A stretch of DNA of 64,000 nucleotides from Actinomycetales bacterium (GCA_016125355.1 WGLX01000025.1:1-64000), one strand, 5' to 3'. Numbered from the stretch's first letter, positions 25,934 through 34,451 are shown. The notes: generated from the letters alone by a model not told the origin. Numbers and translations are program-made.

Positions 25934-26469
25934 TCCTCCTCCTGCGCGACGACCGAGGCGCCGTCCGGGAGATCGATGCCGCGCTGTTCGACATGGACGG
26001 CACGCTGGTCGACTCCGTCGTGGCCACCGAGCGGGCCCACCACGACTGGGCACGCGCCCATGGGGTGCTCGACCGGGAGTCGCGAGACCTCGACGGCGTC
26101 GTGGCCACTCCCGGGGCCCTCGAAGTCACTGCATGGCTCGACGCCCACGCGATCCCCTGGGCCGTCGTCACCAGCGCGGACGAGCCGCTGGCCCGCACCC
26201 GGCTGGGCGCCGCGGGCATCTCGCCGACCGTCCTGGTGAGCCGACGGGACACGGTCCGCGGCAAGCCCGATCCCGATCCCTTCGACACGGGGGCCCGGAG
26301 GGCGAAGGTCGCGGCGCAGCGCTGCCTCGCCGTCGAGGACACCCAGGCCGGAGTCGACTCGGGTCGAGCCGCCGGGACGCTCACCGCGGGCCTCGGCGAC
26401 CTCGACGCGGACATCCGGATCGCAGACCTGCCGCACCTGATCCGACTGCTCGACGCCTCGCCGACGTAG
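25930..26469 (+). CDS. HAD-superfamily hydrolase with a short cap
   Basis: A 179-residue phosphatase-like protein. The four HAD motifs are present: ALFDMDGTLVDS (nucleophile Asp), WAVVTSADEP, the lysine in RGKPDPDPFD, and LAVEDTQAGVDSG. Only about 55 residues separate motifs I and II, shorter than in most beta-phosphoglucomutase-like enzymes, so the cap domain is reduced and the active site more open. The ATG overlaps the photolyase stop by four bases, so the two are coupled. Whether it acts on a nucleotide, a sugar phosphate or a flavin-type cofactor for the photolyase is unknown. Confidence 0.82.
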   Translation: MILLLRDDRGAVREIDAALFDMDGTLVDSVVATERAHHDWARAHGVLDRESRDLDGVVATPGALEVTAWLDAHAIPWAVVTSADEPLARTRLGAAGISPTVLVSRRDTVRGKPDPDPFDTGARRAKVAAQRCLAVEDTQAGVDSGRAAGTLTAGLGDLDADIRIADLPHLIRLLDASPT

Positions 26470-26478
26470 GCTCTCGGC

Positions 26479-27279
26479 ATGACCGTCGTCGCCGTGCTCT
26501 CGATGAAGGGCGGCGTGGGCAAGTCGACCGTGGCCCTCGGGCTCGCCAGCGCAGCGTGGGATCGCGACCTGCGGACCCTCGTGATCGACATGGATCCGCA
26601 GGCCAACGCCTCCATGGCCCTCGACGTCCTCGGCGCCGACTTCACCACGAGCGACGTGCTGGCCGACGCACGGGCCGGCGTGGCCGCCGACGCCATTGTC
26701 GAGAGCGGCTGGGGACCCTCCGTGTCGGTCATCGCATCGGAACGGTCGCTGGAGCACCGCACCAGCGTGCGCGGCCGCAACTCGTCCCAAAGGCTCCGCA
26801 CCGCCCTCGCCACCGTCCCGAAGCGGTTCGACCTGGTGCTCATCGACTGCCCACCGTCTTTGGGCGAGCTCACGCGCAACGCGCTCACCGCGGCAGACCG
26901 CGCCGTCATCGTGACCGAGCCGAGCCACTTCTCCCTCCACGGCGCCGCAGAGGCGCTGGAGGCCGTGGACGTCATCTCGCGGAGCACGAACCCGCGGCTG
27001 CGCGCCACGGCGGTGGTCGTCAACCGGTTCCGACCCGACGACCGGGAGCACCGGCTCAACCTCGAGCGGCTGGCCGACGCCCACGGCCGCCTCATCTACG
27101 ACCCGCCCCTCCCGGAGTGCGCGGGCATCCCGCAGTCGCAGCGCGCGGTCAGCCCGATCCACACGTGGAACTCCCCCGGGTCTCGCGAGGTCGCCGAGAT
27201 CATGGACGACCTGCTCGACATGCTCGTGCCGCCGAAGCAGCCCGAGCCGCGGGTCTCGATCCGGCGGTTCCTCACGTGA
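26479..27279 (+). CDS. ParA-family ATPase
   Basis: A 266-residue ATPase of the ParA/MinD group. The deviant Walker A is LSMKGGVGKSTVALGL with Lys10 and Lys15. The A' motif is VIDMDPQANAS with Asp39, and Walker B is LVLIDCPPSLGE. It lacks the long N-terminal HTH of plasmid type Ia ParA, so it resembles type Ib or chromosomal orphan ParA. It is followed by an overlapping gene for a ribbon-helix-helix protein (GTGA), as in ParF-ParG or delta-omega partition pairs. TAGGCT ends six bases before the ATG. The chromosomal parAB locus is not in this window, so the cargo is unknown. Confidence 0.88.
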   Translation: MTVVAVLSMKGGVGKSTVALGLASAAWDRDLRTLVIDMDPQANASMALDVLGADFTTSDVLADARAGVAADAIVESGWGPSVSVIASERSLEHRTSVRGRNSSQRLRTALATVPKRFDLVLIDCPPSLGELTRNALTAADRAVIVTEPSHFSLHGAAEALEAVDVISRSTNPRLRATAVVVNRFRPDDREHRLNLERLADAHGRLIYDPPLPECAGIPQSQRAVSPIHTWNSPGSREVAEIMDDLLDMLVPPKQPEPRVSIRRFLT

Positions 27280-27554
27280 CGAACGACCCCACCCTGCGGT
27301 CGCGACTGCAGAAGGCGGAGGACGCCGACGTCCATCCGAGCACCCCCGTCGACACAGGCCCCGAGACCTCCCTGCGCCGTCCCGGGGCCTCGACGGCCGA
27401 CTCCGTCGGCATGCCGGACAAGGACAAGCTGGTCTCCCTCGACGTGAAGGTCCCGAAGTCGCTCCGCAAGTCCGTGCGCCGCGAGGCTGAGCGTCGCGGC
27501 GTCAGCGTCGACGAGATCGTCGCGGAGGCCTTGCGCGATCGCGCGCAGCGCTGA
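27276..27554 (+). CDS. Small ribbon-helix-helix protein, ParA partner
   Basis: A 92-residue protein. Residues 1-48 are polar and likely disordered, with Pro, Thr and Asp. The C-terminal 44 residues read as a ribbon-helix-helix DNA-binding fold: the strand KLVSLDVKVP, helix 1 SLRKSVRREAERRG and helix 2 SVDEIVAEALRDRA. GTG 27276 lies within the ParA stop codon. This layout (disordered N-terminus plus RHH) is that of ParG and omega centromere-binding proteins, whose flexible tail stimulates the ParA ATPase. The role is inferred from the fold and the coupling. A long hairpin lies 16 bases downstream. Confidence 0.78.
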   Translation: MTNDPTLRSRLQKAEDADVHPSTPVDTGPETSLRRPGASTADSVGMPDKDKLVSLDVKVPKSLRKSVRREAERRGVSVDEIVAEALRDRAQR

Positions 27555-27570
27555 CACCGACCCCCACCAC

Positions 27571-27634
27571 CTCGCCGACTGCTACGGGATTCGTCACACC
27601 GGCGCGGCCATGTGACGAATCCCGTAGCAGTCGG
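27571..27634. repeat. Long perfect hairpin (26-bp stem)
   Basis: Two 26-base arms (27571-27596 and 27609-27634) pair perfectly around a 12-base loop, and pairing continues outward with bulges. There is no T-tract. It sits 16 bases after the RHH gene and before the helicase promoter. It may be a terminator, an isolated palindromic repeat, or a site bound by the RHH protein. It shares no sequence with the elements at 23605 and 47905. Confidence 0.7.
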
Positions 27635-27672
27635 CGGTGGGTGGCCGATTTCGGGATTCGGCCGCGGACCCG

Positions 27673-27808
27673 TACCCTTGAGCAGTCCCCACCGGGACAG
27701 ACTTCGGGGCGCATGGTGCGCCCACCTGCGAGTTTCGATCCACCGAGACGCTGACCGTCCGGAGATCACGTCGAGACACGCGTGACGTCTCGACAGAATC
27801 GATTTCGC
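27673..27808 (+). promoter_or_regulatory. Promoter and structured leader of the DEAD-box helicase gene
   Basis: TACCCT (27673-27678) can serve as a -10 box, giving a leader of about 125 nt. It contains a 7-bp hairpin with a three-base loop (27707-27723) and an 8-bp hairpin (27770-27777 with 27787-27794) just before the start. Long structured leaders are common before cold- or stress-induced helicase genes. No known motif is recognised. Confidence 0.45.
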
Positions 27809-29146
27809 ATGTCCATGTCCTTCGCCGATCTCGGCGTGCCCGCTCGCCTCGTCCAGTCGCTGGATAAGGCGGGCATCTCCGCACCCTTCCCGGTGCAGAC
27901 CGCCACGCTCCCCGACGCCATCTCCGGTCGCGACCTGCTGGCCCGCGCCCGCACGGGCTCCGGGAAGACGCTGGCGTTCGGCCTCGGGATGCTCGTCCAG
28001 CTCGAGAACCACCCGACCACGCCGCTGCAGCCGCAGGGCCTGATCCTCGTGCCGACGCGCGAGCTCGCCATGCAGGTGTCGGACAGCCTGCGTCCGCATG
28101 CCGAGGCCGCAGGCGTCCGCATGCGCCTCGTCGCCGGCGGCATGCCGTACGCCAAGCAGATCGAGGCGATCCGTCGCGGGACCAACATCGTCATCGCGAC
28201 GCCTGGCCGGCTGACGGACCTCGTGAACAAGGGTGCCGTGGACCTGTCCCGCGTCCGCATTACGGTGCTCGACGAGGCCGACCAGATGTGTGACATGGGC
28301 TTCCTGCCGCAGGTGCGCGAGATCCTCGACCTCACCCGTCCGGGCAGCCAGCGCATGCTGTTCAGCGCGACGCTCAACGGCGACGTCGACGGGATCGTCC
28401 GGCGCTACATGACGGACCCGGTGCGCCACGAGCTCGCCCCCGAGCATGCGCCCGTCGAGTCGATGGAGCACCACATCATGCTGGTGCACCCGGCCGACCG
28501 CAGTGAGGTCCTCGCCCGCATCGCCTCCCGCCAGGGACGCACGATCTTCTTCGCCCGCACCCAGGCCGGCGTCGACCGCATCACGGCGCAGCTCAATGCC
28601 GAGGGCGTCGCCGCGGGCGGCCTCCACGGCGGCAAGACGCAGGCGGTGCGCACCCGCACGCTCCAGAACCTCCACGACGGGGTGACGACGGCCCTCGTCG
28701 CCACCGACGTCGCGGCCCGCGGGATCCATGTCGATGGCATCACGCTGGTCGTGCAGGTCGATCCGCCGGCCGGTCCCAAGGACTACCTGCACCGCGCCGG
28801 TCGCACCGCGCGGGCCGGCGAGTCCGGCACCGTGGTGACGCTGGCCCATCCCAAGTCGCGTCGACAGGTCGAGCGGCTCACCAGCCAGGCGGGCGTCACC
28901 CCCCAGGTGACTCGCGTTCGACCGGCCGACGAAGCCCTCGCCGACGTGACGGGAGCGCGGCAGCCGAGCGGCGTCCCGTGGACCGAGCCGCAGCCGAAGC
29001 GCTCCGAGCGCGGGGCCGAGCGCGGCTCCTGGCGCGGGCCCAAGCGGTCCGATCGCGGGCCGAAGCGGGGTCCGGCTCGGGGTTCCGCTCCGCGCGGGCA
29101 GAAGTCGGTCAGCGGGAGCGGCGGGCGTCCCACTCGTCGCGGGTGA
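27809..29146 (+). CDS. DEAD/DEAH-box ATP-dependent RNA helicase
   Basis: A 445-residue RNA helicase with the ordered motifs: Q motif (FADLGVP...PFPVQ), I (ARTGSGKT), Ia (PTRELAMQ), Ib (TPGRL), II (LDEAD), III (SAT) and VI (HRAGRTARAG). After the core (about residue 370) a basic tail rich in Arg, Gly, Ser and Lys repeats near-identical KRSxRGxxRG units and likely binds RNA nonspecifically. It should remodel RNA in ribosome assembly or cold adaptation. ATG 27809 or the next ATG (27815) are both possible starts; an upstream GTG (27782) falls inside a leader hairpin. The 3' end overlaps the convergent GNAT gene by 38 bp. Confidence 0.9.
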   Translation: MSMSFADLGVPARLVQSLDKAGISAPFPVQTATLPDAISGRDLLARARTGSGKTLAFGLGMLVQLENHPTTPLQPQGLILVPTRELAMQVSDSLRPHAEAAGVRMRLVAGGMPYAKQIEAIRRGTNIVIATPGRLTDLVNKGAVDLSRVRITVLDEADQMCDMGFLPQVREILDLTRPGSQRMLFSATLNGDVDGIVRRYMTDPVRHELAPEHAPVESMEHHIMLVHPADRSEVLARIASRQGRTIFFARTQAGVDRITAQLNAEGVAAGGLHGGKTQAVRTRTLQNLHDGVTTALVATDVAARGIHVDGITLVVQVDPPAGPKDYLHRAGRTARAGESGTVVTLAHPKSRRQVERLTSQAGVTPQVTRVRPADEALADVTGARQPSGVPWTEPQPKRSERGAERGSWRGPKRSDRGPKRGPARGSAPRGQKSVSGSGGRPTRRG

Positions 29147-29657
29147 TCGCGTAGACGAGCTCGTCGGTCCATTCGCCCTTGACGAACTCGTTCTCCCGCA
29201 GGTGCGCCTCGCGACGCATCCCCAGCCGTTCGAGGAGTCGCGCCGAGGGGGCGTTGCGCGCGTCGAGACGTCCCACGACCCTGTGCGCTCCGAGCTCACG
29301 GAAGGCATAGTCCACCATCGCGCCGGCCGCCTCGGTCGCGTACCCCTGACCGCCCGCGTCGGCACGGAAGGCATAGCCCACCTCGCACTGGCGATGTTCG
29401 ACGCTTCTCAGACAGACGCCCACCTGGCCGAGGAATCCCCCGTTCCTCTCGACGGCGACATTGCGCCAGGCGCCCTCCTCCGGATCGCCCGAACCCAGGC
29501 GTCGGGTCAGGTCCGCCAGGGCGGCCTCGCGGTCCATGACGTCCTCGTACAGGTACCGCATCACCTCGGGGTCAGAGACCATGAGCAGGTAGGCGTCGAG
29601 GTCGTCCACCGACAACTCGCGCAGGACGAGACGCTCTGTGCGGATCGGCAGCTTCAT
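29109..29657 (-). CDS. GNAT acetyltransferase, RimJ/RimL type
   Basis: A 182-residue N-acetyltransferase. The opening IRTERLVLRELSVDDLDAY is typical of the RimJ/RimL (acetyltransf_3) group, and the acetyl-CoA loop appears as RADAGGQGYATEAAGAM followed by GRLDARNAPSARLLERLG. ATG 29657 is chosen from a GGGAAGG ribosome site. It could acetylate a ribosomal protein, another protein N-terminus or a small amine. It lies 14 bp downstream of the MFS gene on the same strand and may be cotranscribed. Its last 38 bases are antisense to the helicase gene's Arg/Gly tail. Confidence 0.88.
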   Translation of the reverse strand: MKLPIRTERLVLRELSVDDLDAYLLMVSDPEVMRYLYEDVMDREAALADLTRRLGSGDPEEGAWRNVAVERNGGFLGQVGVCLRSVEHRQCEVGYAFRADAGGQGYATEAAGAMVDYAFRELGAHRVVGRLDARNAPSARLLERLGMRREAHLRENEFVKGEWTDELVYAITRDEWDARRSR

Positions 29658-29671
29658 GGGCGCAGCCTTCC

Positions 29672-30931
29672 CTACGGAACCGGGTGATGGGCGTCGTACC
29701 TCAGGAAGCCCGGGAACTTGGCCGTCAGCGCAAGAGCCCCGACGATGCACGCCACTCCACCGGTGATGACGGAGAATGCTTCGCCCCCGAGGGCGGCCAT
29801 GGCGCCCGCCTCGACATCGCCCAGCCGCGGGCCGCCGGCCACGACCACGGTGAAGACCCCCTGCAGCCGGCCGCGGTACTCATCAGGGGTAGCGGACTGC
29901 AGGATCGTCGTCCGGAACACCGCGGACACGTTGTCGGCGGCCCCGGCCACGGCGAGCAGGAGCAGCGCCAGCGGCAGCCACCGCACCATCCCGAAGGCGG
30001 CGATCGCGACACCCCACACGACGATGGCGGCCACGATGGCGCGTCCCTGCATGCGCACGCGCCCGAGTGGCCCGGACAGCACCCCCGACGTGAGGGCACC
30101 CGCGGCGGGCGCCGCCGACAGCAGGCCCAGGGTCAGCGCCACGCTGGCCGTCGAGCCGCCGTACCACTGCGCGGCGATCGCCGGGAACAGTGCCCGGGGC
30201 ATGCCGAACACCATCGCCACCATGTCCTCGTAGAAGGTCATCTGCAGGTTGTGCTTGCCGCGAAGGAAGGCGAAGCCCTCGCGCACGGACGCCCAGCCGG
30301 CCTTGGGTCGCACGGCACCCGGCGCCACGATCGGCGGAAGGCTCGGCAGGCGGAACATGGCCCACACGACGATGGTGAAGGCGAGCACGTCGAGGGCATA
30401 GGCCGCAGTGACGGTGCCCGTCGCCGCCACGACGAGGCCGCCGAGCACGGGGCCGAGGGTGAAGCCGATGTTCCACGTCATGAACCCGAGGGCGTTCGCC
30501 GCCGGCAGCAGCTCGGCGGGGACGATCCTCGGGATGATGGCCTGGCGGGCGGGATTCCCGACCGCGAAGAAAGCCGACTGCACCGCGACGACGGCGTAGA
30601 GCAGGGCGACCGACCCGACGCCGGCAAGCGACTGCGCCAGGAAGGCGGCGGAGCACAGCCACAGGCCCATGGCCGAGACGAGCCCGACCTTTCGGCGATC
30701 GAAGGCGTCCGAGAGCGTCCCGCCGTACAGTCCGAAGCCGACGAGGGGGACGAGCTGGAACAGGCCGACGAGGCCGACCATGAAGCTCGACCGCGTGAGA
30801 TCCCAGACCTGCAGCCCCACGGCGACCGCCGTCATCTGCTGGCCGACGTTGCTGATCCCCAGGGCGGCCCAGAGCCGACGGTACGAGGCGCTGACCCGCA
30901 GGGGGGTCAGGTCGGCGAGCAGTCGGGCCAC
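29672..30931 (-). CDS. MFS transporter, EntS/MFS_3 type
   Basis: A 419-residue carrier with twelve predicted helices. The loop between helices 2 and 3 reads GGTLSDAFDRRKVG, the MFS A-motif in the form seen in EntS-like exporters. YRRLWAALGISNVGQQMTAVAVG at the N-terminus and TPDEYRGRLQGVF in the second half are typical of this group, which exports enterobactin-like siderophores or drugs. The start is a GTG; TAGGTT (30938-30943) ends exactly six bases before it. The substrate cannot be read from the sequence, and no siderophore genes lie nearby. Confidence 0.88.
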   Translation of the reverse strand: MARLLADLTPLRVSASYRRLWAALGISNVGQQMTAVAVGLQVWDLTRSSFMVGLVGLFQLVPLVGFGLYGGTLSDAFDRRKVGLVSAMGLWLCSAAFLAQSLAGVGSVALLYAVVAVQSAFFAVGNPARQAIIPRIVPAELLPAANALGFMTWNIGFTLGPVLGGLVVAATGTVTAAYALDVLAFTIVVWAMFRLPSLPPIVAPGAVRPKAGWASVREGFAFLRGKHNLQMTFYEDMVAMVFGMPRALFPAIAAQWYGGSTASVALTLGLLSAAPAAGALTSGVLSGPLGRVRMQGRAIVAAIVVWGVAIAAFGMVRWLPLALLLLAVAGAADNVSAVFRTTILQSATPDEYRGRLQGVFTVVVAGGPRLGDVEAGAMAALGGEAFSVITGGVACIVGALALTAKFPGFLRYDAHHPVP

Positions 30932-30956
30932 GGCCAGAACCTACGCCCGCGTGCTC

Positions 30957-32555
30957 CTAGGGCTGCAGCCGCCAGATGCCGAACCCGCAGGCGGCCGTCG
31001 TCACCGCCCCGCCGTTCACCCCGACGCCCTCTCCCAGCAGCAGCCGAGCGCCGTCGAGCCGCGGCAGCTCCACAGTGCGCACATCCGTCGTGGGGTTGAT
31101 CAGGACGAGGTGATCGTCACCGCGCAGGTAGGCCAGTGGGTAGTCCGCGTGCAGGACCCGCGTACCGTCCCGCGCACCCAGGGCAGGCTCGTCCTTGCGG
31201 AGTGCGATGAGGTCGCGCACGAGGTGCAGCAGCGAGCCGGGGTCATCCCGCTGGGCCAGCACCGTGGGGCGCGCGGGGTCCGGGTCGATCGGCAGGTAGA
31301 GCTCCGATGCCGCGGCCGTCGAGAAGCCCGCGTTCGCCGTGCCGTCCCACTGCATGGGGGTGCGGCACCCAGAGCGGTTGTAGGCCGGATTGCAGATCGA
31401 CCCCTCGACGTCGGGAAGGCCGGGCAGGTAGCGCATGCCGATCTCGTCCCCGTAGTAGATCGAGGGCACCGTGCCCCACGTCAGCAGGAAGGCGAACGCC
31501 GGGCGCAGTTCGGCAGCCGTGCGGGGGCCATGAGCCAGCCGGTTGAGGTCGTGGTCGGCGCTCGCGAGGATCAGCGGCCGGCTAGGGGCTTCCGAGGTCA
31601 GCCCCTCCCACGCGTCGAGGAAGGGGTGGAACGACCCCCCGCCCTCGGCCTGGAAGAACGGTTCGAGTGGCTCGTGGAACGGCACCTGGCCCGCGCCACC
31701 GTTATCGAACAAGGATGCGTGCTGCTCGAAGATGACGAGCAGGAAGTCCGCGTCGAAGGCCGGCGTGCCCTGCCCACGTGGCTCGATCCCCTCGGGGATG
31801 AGCACGGCATCGGGATAGGCCTCCGCGAGCCATGCCCGCAGGTCCCGCCACAGCCGAGTGGTCTCGCCGTGCCCCGGATCGTCCTTGACCAGGGAGAAGG
31901 CCATGTCGACGCGGAATCCCGCGACGCCGTGATCGAGCCAGAACGCCATGATGTCGCGCAGGGCCTGCCGATTGCGCATCGGACCCGGAGCATCGACCGC
32001 GTCCCGCCACGGCTCGCCCGGCTCCAGCCTCGCCCAGCCGAAGTTCAGGGCCGGCTGCTCGTCGAAGAAGTTCTTGAGGTACCAGCCCGGCCGCGGCCCC
32101 GGTGACGGCACCCACGCGGCCGTCCCGGGAATGTCACCGGACGTGTCCCGCAGCGGTGGATTCAGGCTCCACACATAGCGGTCCCCCTCCGGCGATGGAC
32201 CGTCCGCGGCGAGCTCCCCCCGGAACCACTCGTGCGCGATGGAGGTGTGTCCCGCGACGAGGTCGAGGAGCACGCGGATCCCCCGCTCTGCCGCGGCGTC
32301 GACCAGCTCGACCATGTCGTCGTTGGTGCCGTACCGGGGCGCGATCTGCAGGTAGTCCGAGACGTCGTAGCCCGCGTCGCGGAAGGGCGACGCGAAGCAG
32401 GGGTTGAACCAGATGGTGTTCACGCCCAGCCACGACAGGTGGTCCAGGTGATCGATCACGCCACGGAGGTCGCCGATGCCGTCGCCGTTCGAGTCGGCGA
32501 AGGACTGCGGGTAGATCTCGTAGATGACGGCGTCGCGAAGCCAGTCCGTGCTCAC
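30957..32555 (-). CDS. Glycoside hydrolase family 13 (trehalose synthase/alpha-glucosidase-like)
   Basis: A 532-residue GH13 enzyme acting on alpha-glucosides. The N-terminus WLRDAVIYEIYPQSFADSNG is standard. Conserved region I appears as DLVAGHTS, and the nucleophile Asp lies in GVAGFRVDMAFSL. The acid/base Glu is in VLIPEGIEP and the third Asp in ASADHDLNRL, a departure from the usual NHD. NRSGCRTPMQWDG marks the end of the barrel, followed by a beta domain. Its GTG start overlaps the pdxH stop by four bases. The exact substrate (maltose, trehalose or isomaltose) is uncertain. Confidence 0.88.
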   Translation of the reverse strand: MSTDWLRDAVIYEIYPQSFADSNGDGIGDLRGVIDHLDHLSWLGVNTIWFNPCFASPFRDAGYDVSDYLQIAPRYGTNDDMVELVDAAAERGIRVLLDLVAGHTSIAHEWFRGELAADGPSPEGDRYVWSLNPPLRDTSGDIPGTAAWVPSPGPRPGWYLKNFFDEQPALNFGWARLEPGEPWRDAVDAPGPMRNRQALRDIMAFWLDHGVAGFRVDMAFSLVKDDPGHGETTRLWRDLRAWLAEAYPDAVLIPEGIEPRGQGTPAFDADFLLVIFEQHASLFDNGGAGQVPFHEPLEPFFQAEGGGSFHPFLDAWEGLTSEAPSRPLILASADHDLNRLAHGPRTAAELRPAFAFLLTWGTVPSIYYGDEIGMRYLPGLPDVEGSICNPAYNRSGCRTPMQWDGTANAGFSTAAASELYLPIDPDPARPTVLAQRDDPGSLLHLVRDLIALRKDEPALGARDGTRVLHADYPLAYLRGDDHLVLINPTTDVRTVELPRLDGARLLLGEGVGVNGGAVTTAACGFGIWRLQP

Positions 32556-33253
32556 GGGGAGAGCCTCTCCACCAGCCAGGCACCGGCATCCGCGAGATCG
32601 GCCGGGCCGCCCGCCCTGGAGCGGAACCGCAGCCGGTCGTGGAGGCGCGACACCCGGCCCTGCCAGAACTCGACCGACGCAGGGCGCACGAGCCAGCCGC
32701 CCCAGAAGTCCGGCACCGGGACCTCGCTGCCCTCGGGGTACTCGGCGGCCAGGGCGGCGTAGGTGGACTCCAGCACCTCCCGATCCGGGATCACCTCGGA
32801 CTGGCGGCTCGCCCACGCCCCCAGCCGCGAGCCATGCGGCCGGCTGCTGAAGTAGGCCGCCGACTCCTCCTCCGGGAGGCGCTCGGCGCGGCCGATGACG
32901 ACGACCTGGCGATGGATCGAGAACCAGGGGAACACGAGCGAGGCCCCCGGTCGCTGCTCCAGCTGCCGGCTCTTGGTCGATCCGTAGTTCGTGAAGAAGA
33001 CGAAGCCCCGGGGATCGACGTCCTTGAGCAGGACCGTGCGCCCGCTCGGCTGCTCGTCGTCGCCCACAGTCGCCAGGACCATCGCGTTCGGCTCGACGAC
33101 CCCACCGGTGACCGCGTCGCTCAGCCACAGGCCGAACTGCTGCAGCGGCGTGCTGGCCAGGCTCTCCTCGTCCAGGACGCCCTGGTCATAGGACACCCGG
33201 AGATCGGCGAGCGTGGAGGGTGGCTGGTCCGGCGGCGGCGACCAGAGACTCAT
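32552..33253 (-). CDS. pdxH: Pyridoxamine 5'-phosphate oxidase
   Basis: A 233-residue FMN enzyme oxidising pyridoxine or pyridoxamine 5'-phosphate to PLP, the cofactor used by the neighbouring SerC among others. RTVLLKDVDPRGFVFFTNYGS holds FMN and substrate contacts, FPWFSIHRQVVVIG follows, and the C-terminal WGGWLVRPASVEFWQGRVSRLHDR plus RFRSRAG is diagnostic. It is divergent from citrate synthase, an arrangement seen in other actinobacteria. The GH13 gene overlaps its end. Confidence 0.94.
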   Translation of the reverse strand: MSLWSPPPDQPPSTLADLRVSYDQGVLDEESLASTPLQQFGLWLSDAVTGGVVEPNAMVLATVGDDEQPSGRTVLLKDVDPRGFVFFTNYGSTKSRQLEQRPGASLVFPWFSIHRQVVVIGRAERLPEEESAAYFSSRPHGSRLGAWASRQSEVIPDREVLESTYAALAAEYPEGSEVPVPDFWGGWLVRPASVEFWQGRVSRLHDRLRFRSRAGGPADLADAGAWLVERLSP

Positions 33254-33320
33254 GACCCGATCTCATCATGGATTCGGCGTCCATGTTGAATGGGGAGGAC
33301 GTTGCCGACAAGGAGGACCC

Positions 33321-34451
33321 ATGGGCGAGTTCGTTCCGGGACTGGAGGGCGTGGTCGCCTTCGAGACGCAGATCGCCGAGCCGGATCGCGACGGAAGCGT
33401 CCTCCGGTACCGCGGAGTCGACATCGAGGACCTCGTCGGCAAGGTGTCCTACGGCAATGTGTGGGGGCTCCTGGTCGACAACGAGTTCAATCCCGGCCTG
33501 CCGCCCGCCGAGCCGTTCCCCATCCCGATCCACTCGGGCGACGTGCGCGTCGACGTGCAGTCCGCGATCGCGATGCTCGCACCCGCGTGGGGCCTGCGGC
33601 CGCTGCTCGACATCGACGACGACACCGCGCGGGAGAACCTCGCCCACGTGTCCGTCATGGCCCTGTCCTTCGTGGCCCAGTCGGCCCGCGGCATCGGCAA
33701 GCCCATGGTCCCGCAGGCGGAAGTCGACGAGGCGAGCACCATCGTCGAGCGCTTCATGCGTCGCTGGCGGGGGGAGCCGGATCCCAAGCACGTCCAGGCC
33801 GTCGACGCCTACTTCGTGTCCGCCGCCGAGCACGGCATGAACGCCTCGACCTTCACCGCGCGTGTCATCGCCTCCACGGGCGCAGACGTGGCGGCCGCCA
33901 TCTCCGGCGCCGTCGGCGCGATGAGCGGCCCGCTGCATGGCGGCGCTCCCAGCCGCGTGCTCGGCATGATCGAGGAGATCGAGCGCACCGGCAATGCCGA
34001 GGCCTACGTCAAGGGCGTCCTCGACCGTGGTGAGCGGCTCATGGGATTCGGCCACCGCGTCTACCGAGCCGAGGACCCGCGCGCCCGCGTCCTGCGGCGC
34101 ACGGCCCGCGAGCTCGGCGCCCCGCGCTACGAGGTCGCGGAGGCCCTCGAGCAGGCGGCCCTGAAGGAGCTCCGCGAGCGCCGCCCCGATCGCATCCTCG
34201 AGACCAATGTCGAGTTCTGGGCGGCCATCGTCCTCGACTTCGCCGAGGTGCCCGCCAAACACTTCACGTCGATGTTCACCTGCGCCCGGCTCGCCGGCTG
34301 GAGCGCCCACGTCCTCGAGCAGAAGCGCACCGGACGCCTGATCCGGCCGTCGGCCAAGTACGTCGGTCCGAGGCCCCGACGGCCCGAGCAGGTCCCCGGG
34401 TGGGACGACTCCCTGGTGTCGCCGACGGGGTACCGCTCCGGCCGGCGCTGA
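33321..34451 (+). CDS. citA: Citrate synthase (second type, CitA-like)
   Basis: A 376-residue enzyme condensing oxaloacetate and acetyl-CoA into citrate. It opens with FVPGLEGVVAFETQIAEPDRDG and LRYRGVDIEDLV. The active-site histidine regions are GPLHGGAPSRVL and MGFGHRVYRAEDPRA, and the catalytic Asp lies in the late NVEFWAAIVLDFAEVP block. Its length and sequence are those of the actinobacterial CitA type rather than the longer GltA. ATG 33321 follows AAGGAGGA. It sits between pdxH (divergent) and serC (same strand), an order seen in mycobacteria and relatives. Confidence 0.92.
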   Translation: MGEFVPGLEGVVAFETQIAEPDRDGSVLRYRGVDIEDLVGKVSYGNVWGLLVDNEFNPGLPPAEPFPIPIHSGDVRVDVQSAIAMLAPAWGLRPLLDIDDDTARENLAHVSVMALSFVAQSARGIGKPMVPQAEVDEASTIVERFMRRWRGEPDPKHVQAVDAYFVSAAEHGMNASTFTARVIASTGADVAAAISGAVGAMSGPLHGGAPSRVLGMIEEIERTGNAEAYVKGVLDRGERLMGFGHRVYRAEDPRARVLRRTARELGAPRYEVAEALEQAALKELRERRPDRILETNVEFWAAIVLDFAEVPAKHFTSMFTCARLAGWSAHVLEQKRTGRLIRPSAKYVGPRPRRPEQVPGWDDSLVSPTGYRSGRR

